The notes under the pieces are model-generated. The model saw only the letters and a program-made list of their open reading frames with translations. It searched no databases and was not told the DNA's origin. Shown here piece after piece: positions 29,421 through 38,245 of a DNA stretch of 64,000 nucleotides (positions are counted from its first letter, which is position 1; every line of letters begins with the position of its first letter). The DNA comes from Solea solea (taxonomy: Eukaryota > Chordata > Actinopteri > Pleuronectiformes > Soleidae): positions 174,501 through 238,500 of the forward strand of contig NW_026704082.1 of NCBI RefSeq assembly GCF_958295425.1. The letters are read 5' to 3'. The position numbers and the translations under genes are program-made.

Positions 29421-30729
29421 ATTGAAAAAAATCAGAAAACAGCCGTATACTTGCTGAATGTGCCCAACAAAAGACACAAATAGAAAAACACATCCAAACA
29501 GTGAAATCATTGCAAAATCAAACACTGAAGGCATATAACTTTATCTTATAAGATGTTAACTTTATTTATGATGTTTATGTTACAGGACAATAGAAAATTG
29601 AAAAAAATCAGAAAACAGCCGTATATACTTGCTGAATGCGCACAAAAACAGACACAAATAGAAAAACACATCCAAACAGTGAAATCATTGCAAAATCAAA
29701 CACTGAGGTTACAGGAGTATATCTTATAAGATGTTAACTTTATTTGTGAGGTTTATGTTATGGGACAGTAGAAAATTGAAAAAAATCAGAAAACAGCCGT
29801 ATACTTGCTGAATGTGCACAAAAACAGACACAAATAGAAAAACACATCCAAACAGTGAAATCATTGCAAAATCAAACACTGAAGGCATATTACTATATCT
29901 CATAAGATTTTAACTTTATTTGTGAGGTTTATGTTATGGGACAGTAGAAAATTGAAAAAAATCTGAAAACAGCCGTATACTTGCTGAATGTGCACAAAAA
30001 CAGACACAAATAGAAAAACACATCCAAACAGTGAAATCATTGCAAAATCAAACACTGAGGGTACAGAAGTATATCTTATAAGATTTTAACTTTATTTGTG
30101 AGGTTTATGTTATGGGACAGTAGAAAATTGAAAAAAATCAGAAAACAGCCGTATACTTGCTGAATGTGCCCAACAAAAGACACAAATAGAAAAACACATC
30201 CAAACAGTGAAATCATTGCAAAATCAAACACTGAAGGCATATAACTATATCTTATAAGATTTTAACTTTATTTGTGAGGTCTATGTTATGGGACAGTAGA
30301 AAATTGAAAAAAATCAGAAAACAGCCGTATACTTGCTGAATGTGCACAAAAACAGACACAAATAGAAAAACACATCCAAACAGTGAAATCATTGCAAAAT
30401 CAAACACTGAAGGCATATAACTATATCTTATAAGATGTTAACTTTATTTGTGAGGTTTATGTTATGCGACAGTAGAAAATTGAAAAAAATCAGAAAACAG
30501 CCGTATACTTGCTGAATGTGCACAAAAACAGACACAAATAGAAAAACACATCCAAACAGTGAAATCATTGCAAAATCAAACACTGAAGGCATATAACTAT
30601 ATCTTATAAGATGTTAACTTTATTTGTGAGGTTTAATGTTATGGGACAGTAGAAAATTGAAAAAAATCAGAAAACAGCCGTATACTTGCTGAATGTGCAC
30701 AAAAACAGACACAAATAGAACTAGATTTC

Positions 30730-30752
30730 CGCAATTCCGTGCCGAAATTTCG
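30730..30752 (-). other. 3'-terminal hairpin of the Helentron
   Basis: On the minus strand the arms CGAAATTTCG and CGGAATTGCG flank the loop GCA. Eight of ten positions pair, with one A-G and one T-G mismatch. Nine bases (GAAATCTAG) separate it from the element end. In Helitrons a hairpin about ten bases before the CTRR end is the usual 3' (termination) signal, and this one has the right size, place and strand. Confidence 0.72.
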
Positions 30753-30755
30753 AGT

Positions 30756-30765
30756 GTGCCTGCAG
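30756..30765 (+). repeat. Asymmetric terminal inverted repeat, 3'-side copy
   Basis: gtgcctgcag here is the exact inverse of ctgcaggcac at 32748-32757. This copy lies 35 bp inside the element end, beyond the hairpin, while the partner lies 3 bp from the other end. That asymmetry is typical of Helentrons. Looser similarity continues inward (ttctTGCggc against cTGCaaggc). Confidence 0.72.
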
Positions 30766-30814
30766 TTCTTGCGGCATGTGTCTTCGCGTGCAGGACTTGT
30801 GCTGGTAAAGGATT

Positions 30815-30842
30815 GAGTGGTATTTTGGTGGAATCACCCTTT
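30815..30842 (+). repeat. 28-bp direct repeat, copy 1
   Basis: gagtggtattttggtgga, then a/c, then tcacccttt occurs here and again at 30955-30982, with one mismatch in 28 bases and an offset of 140 bp. The DNA between the copies is the C-rich tract and an AT-rich stretch. The pair may mark an internal duplication or the ends of a small older insertion. Confidence 0.85.
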
Positions 30843-30862
30843 GAAAGAGAATAACTCATAAA

Positions 30863-30892
30863 CCCCTCCCACTCCCTGATGCCCCCTCCCCC
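30863..30892 (-). other. Possible G-quadruplex motif (minus strand)
   Basis: On the minus strand five G runs (5, 5, 3, 3 and 4 G) are separated by loops of 1, 5, 3 and 1 bases, which fits the usual G3+/N1-7 rule. It lies within the last 175 bases of the Helentron's 3' part and is the strongest GC island in the window. Folding is predicted from pattern only. Confidence 0.65.
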
Positions 30893-30954
30893 TTCCGAAC
30901 ACCTGCGTTATAAAATCTAAAAATGTGGATTGAACCTTTAAAAGCATTTAGACA

Positions 30955-30982
30955 GAGTGGTATTTTGGTGGACTCACCCTTT
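30955..30982 (+). repeat. 28-bp direct repeat, copy 2
   Basis: Partner of 30815-30842; differs at one base (gactcaccc against gaatcaccc). Confidence 0.85.
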
Positions 30983-31055
30983 AAAAACACCAAGTTTTAG
31001 AGGAGATACCAAGACGGATCAGAGAGGACTCAGACGCAGAGGCCTTTTAATTGTC

Positions 31056-31061
31056 TTTATT
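31056..31061 (-). promoter_or_regulatory. Candidate polyadenylation signal (AATAAA)
   Basis: TTTATT on the + strand gives AATAAA on the minus strand, about 600 bp downstream of the minus-strand TATA box, as in an LTR R region. Such hexamers are common by chance in AT-rich DNA. Confidence 0.3.
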
Positions 31062-31099
31062 GGCACTCGTAAACAATTCTCAAGGCAGGTCCTCTTTAC

Positions 31100-31492
31100 T
31101 GAGGAAAAACAAAAGCGTGGCTATGAAAACCTATAACAAATTGCGAGCGCAACGCTCTACAAGAGAAACGTTGTGGAACTATAAACGCGGAACAAAAAAA
31201 TCACTCTGAAGAGGAAACATACTCGGACTAAGGTTATCATGTAAAACTTAAACAGAAAACTCTCCAAACGGAGGAAAACACGGCTCTAAACACTTCAAAA
31301 CAAAAGCTAACTCAAAAGCACAATCCTAATGATTGGCGATCCTTAACCAACTAAGAATGAGATAAAAAACAAAACGCAATCTAAATGATTGGATCTAACT
31401 AATAAAAGGTAAGTCACAAGCCTAGTGATTGGAGTTCCTAAAAGGCTGTGAAAATTAACAAACAAAAAATCTCTCCCAAGGAGGAAAACAAA
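31100..31492 (+). repeat. Degenerate gaggaaaaca subrepeats
   Basis: gaggaaaaac (31101), gaggaaacat (31211), gaggaaaaca (31271) and gaggaaaaca (31481) recur. Each is preceded by a ctc- or ctctcc-type word that can pair with gagg to form a small hairpin (for example tctccaaacggagga). They suggest that this part grew by local duplication. Confidence 0.55.
31326..31432 (+). repeat. Three short direct repeats (ctaRtgattgg)
   Basis: ctaatgattggc (31326), ctaaatgattgga (31381) and ctagtgattgga (31422) are spaced at about 41-55 bp. They contain the CCAAT word on the minus strand (ccaatca), downstream of the TATA box, so they are internal subrepeats of the leader-like region rather than upstream promoter elements. 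Confidence 0.6.
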
Positions 31493-31666
31493 AGCTATAA
31501 ATCTTAACTAAGGTATCAGCTAACAGGCTATGATAAGAAAACTTACAAAATAAAGCATCGCTCACCAAGAGGATCAAAAACTTGAGGATTCTGGGGCTGT
31601 GACGAGGCGCTATGGTGATCAGGCATGGACGAAAACACACTGGCACTGAAACAGGGGAACAGGGAG

Positions 31667-31674
31667 TTTTTATA
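31667..31674 (-). promoter_or_regulatory. TATA box (TATAAAAA)
   Basis: TATAAAAA on the minus strand, with a GC box about 55 bp upstream and an AATAAA about 600 bp downstream on the same strand. The combination is more persuasive than the motif alone; activity is unproven. Confidence 0.45.
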
Positions 31675-31726
31675 GTCCACATGGCTTAATTGTCAGCAGG
31701 TGTGTGTAATCAGGGCCGGCAGAGGA

Positions 31727-31737
31727 GGGGGCGGGGC
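31727..31737. promoter_or_regulatory. GC box (gggggcggggc-like)
   Basis: A strong Sp1-type GC box in an AT-rich setting, placed upstream of the minus-strand TATA box. It supports a polymerase II promoter reading of this segment. Confidence 0.42.
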
Positions 31738-31754
31738 AAACTGCTGGAGTGACA

Positions 31755-31775
31755 GGAGAGAGGGAGAGAGAGAGA
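31755..31775 (+). repeat. Short purine (AG) tract
   Basis: A run of gga/ga words close to (AG)n without long perfect repetition. It lies upstream of the minus-strand GC box. Confidence 0.7.
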
Positions 31776-32217
31776 TTCACAATCCCCTCTGTTTCCCATT
31801 CTCACAGAGAAAACAGCATGTTTTAAAGTTGTCATATCTCAAGAACGGTTGATGATAGAGATAAAATTTTTGGTTTGTGAGCGCCAGGAGGCTTTCAGCA
31901 GCTCCCATCTCAAAATTTGTGACAAACGGGCGTGAATTGACAGAGAAATCACAGTTTTAAAATCACCCTCATCTTGATTTTCCACAACTCCAAAGCAGAC
32001 ATTTTAACATGGGAGTGAATTGAGACTGTGACCAGAGTTCTCTGTGCTTTGAGGTGATTTTAAGAAAAACTACAAGTCATATGAACATGACAAACACACA
32101 CAGGGTTAGACGACAACCATGGCAACATTTTGATGTAAAAATTGTCTCTGTAGGTTGGAAATTGTGGGCAGGAGAAGAGTTTGTTTAGAAGTTTTTCTGA
32201 TTATTTTGCTGGATCTT

Positions 32218-32238
32218 GCTAGAGTGTGTCACTCTAGC
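32218..32238. repeat. Perfect hairpin with 9-bp stem inside the Helentron
   Basis: gctagagtg and cactctagc pair at every position around the loop tgt. It lies in otherwise plain DNA, not near a recognised terminator or gene, and its role is unknown. Confidence 0.85.
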
Positions 32239-32251
32239 TCACACCTAACGA

Positions 32252-32264
32252 CCACACACACACC
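32252..32264 (+). repeat. Short (AC)n microsatellite
   Basis: ccacacacacacacc; a shorter run, acacacaca, lies near 32,094. Ordinary simple repeats. Confidence 0.75.
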
Positions 32265-32687
32265 CATTATAAAATCAGAAAGCTTTGAAAAAAAGTACAA
32301 AACTTAAACTGCGATAGTTCAAAAACCGTAACATGTATCAAAATGTCGACTTAGGTCAGAAAAGTCCCAAGTCTTGTGACCCGTTTAAACTTCCAACCAC
32401 GTTTCTACGTTAAAGTATGACGACACTGTGATGCTCCAAAGCGGGCTTGGTTTTTTTCGGTCTCCCATCCACTTCAATGTTAATTTTTGTTCAGTTTTTT
32501 GTAAATATTATCCCAATGGTTATATGAAAATCTTAGAAAAGTCATAGCACACCATTCCCGGTCAAGGCGCACATTTTGATATAACTTGTGTTGGGGGTTT
32601 CTCAAAGATGCAGGAGGAGTAGCGTGCCGAAATAACGGGAGGGCGCGAGAATAAAAAGCAGAATAAACGCGCACGATTACAAGAGAT

Positions 32688-32704
32688 GCCTTGCAGCGCA
32701 AGGC
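32688..32704. repeat. Hairpin with 7-bp stem, internal flank of the palindrome
   Basis: GCCTTGC and GCAAGGC pair perfectly around the loop AGC. The right arm overlaps the left arm of the 44-bp palindrome, so the two structures are mutually exclusive. Confidence 0.85.
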
Positions 32705-32743
32705 ATTCTAGTGAGAACCCTAGGGTTCTCACTAGAATGCCTT
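32700..32743. repeat. 44-bp perfect palindrome near the Helentron 5' end
   Basis: Two 21-bp arms meet at a central TA (centre ccctaggg at 32718-32725) and match at every position; the outer arms read aaggcattctag and ctagaatgcctt. The palindrome begins 18 bases from the element's 5' end. Smaller palindromes flank it on both sides. It could extrude as a cruciform or form a long hairpin on the single strand displaced during rolling-circle transfer. A role is inferred, not shown. Confidence 0.92.
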
Positions 32744-32755
32744 GCAGCTGCAGGC
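32739..32755. repeat. Near-perfect 17-bp palindrome at the Helentron 5' end
   Basis: gccttgcagctgcaggc is palindromic apart from one extra t. It overlaps both the end of the 44-bp palindrome and the terminal inverted repeat. The word tgccttgcag occurs at 32687 and 32738, so it flanks the big palindrome as a direct repeat. Confidence 0.8.
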
Positions 32756-32757
32756 AC
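32748..32757 (-). repeat. Asymmetric terminal inverted repeat, 5'-end copy
   Basis: ctgcaggcac, followed by taa to the element edge; on the element's own strand this is the TTA-GTGCCTGCAG start. It pairs with 30756-30765. Confidence 0.72.
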
Positions 32758-35749
32758 TAAAAACACATCCAAACAGTGAAATCATTGCAAAATCAAACAC
32801 TGAAGGCATATAACTATATCTTATAAGATGTTAACTTTATTTGTGAGGTTTATGTTATGCGACAGTAGAAAATTGAAAAAAATCAGAAAACAGCCGTATA
32901 CTTGCTGAATGTGCACAAAAACAGACACAAATAGAAAAACACATCCAAACAGTGAAATCATTGCAAAATCAAACACTGAGGTTACAGAAGTATATCTTAT
33001 AAGATGTTAACTTTATTTGTGAGGTTTATGTTATGGGACAGTAGAAAATTCAAAAAAATCAGAAAACAGCCGTATACTTGCTGAATGTGCACAAAAACAG
33101 ACACCAATAGAAAAACACATCCAAACAGTGAAATCATTGCAAAATCAAACACTGAGGATAAATAACTATATCTTATAAGATTTTAACTTTATTTGTGAGG
33201 TTTATGTTATGGGACAGTAGAAAATTGAAAAAAATCAGAAAACAGCCGTATACTTGCTGAATGTGCACAACAAAAGACACTAATAGAAAAACACATCCAA
33301 ACAGTGAAATCATTGCAAAATCAAACACTGAGGTTACAGAAGTATATCTTATAAGATGTTAACTTTATTTGTGAGGTTTATGTAATGGAACAGTAGAAAA
33401 TTGAAAAAAATCAGAAAACAGCCGTATACTTGCTGAATGTGCACAAAAACAGACACAAATAGAAAAACACATCCAAACAGTGAAATCATTGCAAAATCAA
33501 ACACTGAAGGCATATAACTTTATCTTATAAGATGTTAACTTTATTTATGAGGTTTATGTTACAGGACAATAGAAAATTGAAAAAAATCAGAAAACAGCCG
33601 TATACTTGCTGAATGTGCACAACAAAAGACACAAATAGAAAAACACATCCAAACAGTGAAATCATTGCAAAATCAAACACTGACGGCATATAACTATATC
33701 TTATAAGATTTTAACTTTATTTGTGAGGTTTATGTTATGGGACAGTCGAAAATTGAAAAAAATCAGAAAACAGCCGTATACTTGCTGAATGCGCACAAAA
33801 ACAGACACAAATAGAAAAACACATCCAAACAGTGAAATCATTGCAAAATCAAACACTGAGGATAAATAACTATATCTTATAAGATTTCAACTTTATTTGT
33901 GAGGTTTATGTTATGGGACAGTAGAAAATTGAAAAAAATCAGAAAACAGCCGTATACTTGCTGGATGTGCACAAAAACAGACACAAATAGAAAAACACAT
34001 CCAAACAGTGAAATCATTGCAAAATCAAACACTGAGGTTACAGAAGTATATCTTATAAGATGTTAACTTTATTTGTGAGGTTTATGTTATGGGACAGTAG
34101 AAAATTGAAAAAAATCAGAAAACAGCCGTATACTTGCTGAATGTGCACAAAAACAGACACAAATAGAAAAACACATCCAAACAGTGAAATCATTGCAAAA
34201 TCAAACACTGAAGGCATATAACTTTATCTTATAAGATGTTAACTTTATTTATGAGGTTTATGTTACAGGACAATAGAAAATTGAAAAAAATCAGAAAACA
34301 GCCGTATACTTGCTGAATGTGCCCAACAAAAGACACAAATAGAAAAACACATCCAAACAGTGAAATCATTGCAAAATCAAACACTGAAGGCATATAACTT
34401 TATCTTATAAGATGTTAACTTTATTTATGATGTTTATGTTACAGGACAATAGAAAATTGAAAAAAATCAGAAAACAGCCGTATATACTTGCTGAATGCGC
34501 ACAAAAACAGACACAAATAGAAAAACACATCCAAACAGTGAAATCATTGCAAAATCAAACACTGAGGTTACAGGAGTATATCTTATAAGATGTTAACTTT
34601 ATTTGTGAGGTTTATGTTATGGGACAGTAGAAAATTCAAAAAAATCAGAAAACAGTCGTATACTTGCTGAATGTGCACAAAAACAGACACAAATAGAAAA
34701 ACACATCCAAACAGTGAAATCATTGCAAAATCAAACACTGAAGGCATATAACTATATCTTATAAGATGTTAACTTTATTTATGAGGTTTATGTTATGCGA
34801 CAGTAGAAAATTGAAAAAAATCAGAAAACAGCCGTATACTTGCTGAATGTGCACAAAAACAGACACAAATAGAAAAACACATCCAAACAGTGAAATCATT
34901 GCAAAATCAAACACTGAAGGCATATTACTATATCTCATAAGATTTTAACTTTATTTGTGAGGTTTATGTTATGGGACAGTAGAAAATTGAAAAAAATCAG
35001 AAAACAGCCGTATACTTGCTGAATGTGCACAAAAACAGACACAAATAGAAAAACACATCCAAACAGTGAAATCATTGCAAAATTAAACACTGAGGGTACA
35101 GAAGTATATCTTATAAGATTTTAACTTTATTTGTGAGGTTTATGTTATGGGACAGTAGAAAATTGAAAAAAATCAGAAAACAGCCGTATACTTGCTGAAT
35201 GTGCCCAACAAAAGACACAAATAGAAAAACACATCCAAACAGTGAAATCATTGCAAAATCAAACACTGAAGGCATATAACTATATCTTATAAGATTTTAA
35301 CTTTATTTGTGAGGTCTATGTTATGGGACAGTAGAAAATTGAAAAAAATCAGAAAACAGCCGTATACTTGCTGAATGTGCACAAAAACAGACACAAATAG
35401 AAAAACACATCCAAACAGTGAAATCATTGCAAAATCAAACACTGAAGGCATATAACTATATCTTATAAGATGTTAACTTTATTTGTGAGGTTTAATGTTA
35501 TGGGACAGTAGAAAATTGAAAAAAATCAGAAAACAGCCGTATACTTGCTGAATGTGCACAAAAACAGACACAAATAGAAAAACACATCCAAACAGTGAAA
35601 TCATTGCAAAATCAAACACTGAAGGCATATAACTATATCTTATAAGATGTTAACTTTATTTGTGAGGTTTATGTTATGCGACAGTAGAAAATTGAAAAAA
35701 ATCAGAAAACAGCCGTATACTTGCTGAATGTGCACAAAACAGACACAAA

Positions 35750-38245
35750 TAGAAAAACACATCCAAACAGTGAAATCATTGCAAAATCAAACACTGAGGT
35801 TACAGAAGTATATCTTATAAGATTTTAACTTTATTTGTGACGTTTATGTTATGGGACAGTAGAAAATTGAAAAAAATCAGAAAACAGCTGTATACTTGCT
35901 GAATGTGCACAACAAAAGACACAAATAGAAAAACACATCCAGACAGTGAAATCATTGCAAAATCAAACACTGAGGTTACAGAAGTATATCTTATAAGATG
36001 TTAACTTTATTCATGAGGTTTATGTTACGGGACAATAGAAAATTGAAAAAAATCTGAAAACAGCCGTATACTTGCTGAATGTGCACAAAAACAGACACAA
36101 ATAGAAAAACACCTCCAAACAGTGAAATCATTGCAAAATCAAACACTGAAGGCATATAATTATATCTTATAAGATTTTAACTTTATTTGTGAGGTTTATG
36201 TTATGGGACAGTAGAAAATTGTAAAAAATCAGAAAACAGCCGTATACTTGCTGAATGCGCACAAAAACAGACACAAATAGAAAAACACATCCAAACAGTG
36301 AAATCATTGCAAAATCAAACACTGAGGTTACAGAAGTATATCTTATAAGATATTAACTTTATTTGTGAGGTTTGTTATGGGACAGTAGAAAATTGAAAAA
36401 AAATCAGAAAACAGCCGTATACTTGCTGAATGTGCACAAAAACAGACACAAATAGAAAAACACATCCAAACAGTGAAATCATTGCAAAATCAAACACTGA
36501 GGTTACAGAAGTATATCTTATAAGATGTTAACTTTATTAGTGAGGTTTATGTTATGGGACAGTAGAAAATTGAAAAAAATCAGAAAACAGCCGTATACTT
36601 GCTGAATGCGCACAAAAACAGACACAAATAGAAAAACACATCCAAACAGTGAAATCATTGCAAAATCAAACACTGACGGCATATAACTATATCTTATAAG
36701 ATTTTAACTTTATTTGTGAGGTTTATGTTATGGGACAGTAGAAAATTGAAAAAAATCAGAAAACAGCCGTATACTTGCTAAATGTGCACAAAAACAGACA
36801 CAAATAGAAAAACACATCCAAACAGTGAAATCATTGCAAAATCAAACACTGAGGGTACAGAAGTATATCTTATAAGATTTTAACTTTATTTGTGAGGTTT
36901 ATGTTATGGGACAGTAGAAAATTGAAAAAAATCAGAAAACAGCTGTATACTTGCTGAATGTGCCCAACAAAAGACACAAATAAAAAAACACATCCAAACA
37001 GTGAAATCATTGCAAAATCAAACACTGAAGGCATATAACTATATCTTATAAGATTTTAACTTTATTTGTGAGGTCTATGTTATGGGACAGTAGAAAATTG
37101 AAAAAAATCAGAAAACAGCCGTATACTTGCTGAATGTGCACAAAAACAGACACAAATAGAAAAACACATCCAAACAGTGAAATCATTGCAAAATCAAACA
37201 CTGAGGTTACAGAAGTATATCTTATAAGATTTTAACTTTATTTGTGACGTTTATGTTATGGGACAGTAGAAAATTGAAAAAAATCAGAAAACAGCTGTAT
37301 ACTTGCTGAATGTGCACAACAAAAGACACAAATAGAAAAACACATCCAGACAGTGAAATCATTGCAAAATCAAACACTGAGGTTACAGAAGTATATCTTA
37401 TAAGATGTTAACTTTATTCATGAGGTTTATGTTTCGGGACAATAGAAAATTGAAAAAAATCTGAAAACAGCCGTATACTTGCTGAATGTGCACAAAAACA
37501 GACACAAATAGAAAAACACCTCCAAACAGTGAAATCATTGCAAAATCAAACACTGAAGGCATATAATTATATCTTATAAGATTTTAACTTCATTTGTGAG
37601 GTTTATGTTATGGGACAGTAGAAAATTGTAAAAAATCAGAAAACAGCCGTATACTTGCTGAATGCGCACAAAAACAGACACAAATAGAAAAACACATCCA
37701 AACAGTGAAATCATTGCAAAATCAAACACTGAGGTTACAGAAGTATATCTTATAAGATATTAACTTTATTTGTGAGGTTTGTTATGGGACAGTAGAAAAT
37801 TGAAAAAAAATCAGAAAACAGCCGTATACTTGCTGAATGTGCACAAAAACAGACACAAATAGAAAAACACATCCAAACAGTGAAATCATTGCAAAATCAA
37901 ACACTGAGGTTACAGAAGTATATCTTATAAGATGTTAACTTTATTAGTGAGGTTTATGTTATGGGACAGTAGAAAATTGAAAAAAATCAGAAAACAGCCG
38001 TATACTTGCTGAATGCGCACAAAAACAGACACAAATAGAAAAACACATCCAAACAGTGAAATCATTGCAAAATCAAACACTGACGGCATATAACTATATC
38101 TTATAAGATTTTAACTTTATTTGTGAGGTTTATGTTATGGGACAGTAGAAAATTGAAAAAAATCAGAAAACAGCCGTATACTTGCTAAATGTGCACAAAA
38201 ACAGACACAAATAGAAAAACACATCCAAACAGTCAAATCATTGCA
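35750..38245 (+). repeat. Eight-monomer tandem duplication (1,407 bp)
   Basis: Two copies at an offset of 1,407 bp share a gacgtttatg junction (35841 and 37248), a cagctgtatac unit with ccagacag, a ttcatgagg unit, acctccaaac, a gtaaaaaatc unit, a gtttgttatggg unit, a ttattagtgagg unit and a cttgctaaatg unit (36777 and 38184). Differences are few, for example acggg against tcggg and ttatttgtg against tcatttgtg. The offset is the same as that of the 1-to-1408 duplication at the other end of the window, although the unit types differ. Confidence 0.87.

Larger units (their letters stand above)
1..30720 (+). repeat. Satellite array, left block (~175 monomers of ~176 bp)
   Basis: Head-to-tail copies of one ~176-bp unit fill this block without a gap. 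Counting from the junction word tgtta, successive units start at 1, 177, 352 and 528, so most units are 176 bp with occasional one-base changes. All copies are on the same strand and differ by a few substitutions and one-base slippages in A runs. Stop codons recur in every frame of each unit and no long ORF exists. Variant types are arranged in higher-order repeats rather than at random (separate entries). The array runs off the left edge of the window, and its right limit is the transposon at 30721. Function is not shown by the sequence; a centromeric or pericentromeric role is an inference from unit length, AT richness and HOR structure. I do not recognise a named satellite family. Confidence 0.98.
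30985..31815 (-). mobile_element. LTR-like promoter segment carried in the Helentron
   Basis: On the minus strand this stretch has, in order, a purine/pyrimidine-biased tract (31755-31775), a GC box (31727-31737), a TATA box (31667-31674), about 600 bp of leader-like DNA with internal subrepeats, and AATAAA at 31056-31061. Order and spacing resemble U3-R-U5 of fish Ty3/gypsy LTRs, so this may be a solo LTR fragment or a captured promoter. TG/CA ends and a clear target duplication were not found, so the limits are approximate. A 75-codon minus-strand frame at 31455-31682 begins at an ATG just upstream of the TATA box and is considered accidental. Confidence 0.35.
31816..32687. other. Helentron interior without recognised genes
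   Basis: About 870 bp of unique-looking, moderately AT-rich DNA between the LTR-like segment and the 5' palindromes. It holds the 9-bp hairpin at 32218-32238 and two short AC tracts. A 73-codon minus-strand frame at 32480-32701 runs into the palindrome, has no recognisable domain and is considered accidental. Stop codons are frequent in all frames, so this is not a recent remnant of a Rep/helicase gene that I can recognise. Confidence 0.6.
30721..32760 (-). mobile_element. Non-autonomous Helentron (Helitron2)-like element
   Basis: A 2,040-bp block interrupts one monomer. The flanks acaaatagaa and aaacacatcc rejoin to a perfect unit, so both ends are known to the base and there is no target-site duplication. 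Read on the minus strand it begins TTAGTGCCTGCAG, ends GGAAATCTAG (fits the Helitron CTRR end), has an imperfect hairpin nine bases before the 3' end, and carries the inverse of its 5' end just inside that hairpin (asymmetric terminal inverted repeats). Insertion lies between T and T. These are the known marks of the Helentron/Helitron2 branch of rolling-circle transposons. No Rep or helicase frame is present: the longest ORFs are under 80 codons and look accidental. It is therefore non-autonomous. Internally it holds an LTR-like promoter segment and palindromes. An alternative is a foldback or TIR element, but there are no true TIRs at both ends. Confidence 0.8.
29260..35729 (+). repeat. 16-monomer duplication spanning the transposon site
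   Basis: The unit series at 29,260-30,720 recurs at 34,120-35,579, and 32,761-32,910 recurs at 35,580-35,729. Shared private markers are tgcccaacaaaag (29461 and 34320), tatgatgtttatg, ccgtatatac, caggagtat, the catattactatatctc linker, gaggtctatg (30276 and 35311) and gaggtttaatg (30628 and 35487). The offset is 4,859 bp to the left of the insertion and 2,819 bp to the right; the difference equals the 2,040-bp element, so the underlying unit is 16 monomers. Each copy has one extra monomer the other lacks (near 34,621 in the right copy, near 30,452 in the left). The right copy is uninterrupted at the transposon site. Confidence 0.88.

Noticed and set aside
30620..30859. 79-codon minus-strand ORF
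   Set aside because: It spans the satellite/Helentron junction, so it was created by the insertion; no domain, start context or codon pattern supports it.
31455..31682. 75-codon minus-strand ORF in the LTR-like segment
   Set aside because: Its ATG lies just upstream of the TATA box on the same strand, so a transcript from that promoter would miss it; no recognisable motif.
30994..31825. gtttta at 30994 and 31820 as a target duplication of a solo LTR
   Set aside because: Six AT-rich bases are weak, and the enclosed segment does not begin TG and end CA on either strand.
32480..32701. 73-codon minus-strand ORF
   Set aside because: It starts in the palindrome near the element end and has no similarity I recognise to Rep, helicase or other transposon proteins.
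30721..32760. Classical TIR DNA transposon or foldback element
   Set aside because: The inverted repeat is 3 bp from one end but 35 bp from the other, and there is no target duplication, which fits Helentron rather than TIR classes.
30715..32766. TA or AA target-site duplication around the insertion
   Set aside because: Five A residues in the target make the right edge look duplicated, but the exact joined flanks restore a full monomer with element ends TTAG/CTAG, so no duplication is needed; a TA duplication would leave the target's G unexplained.
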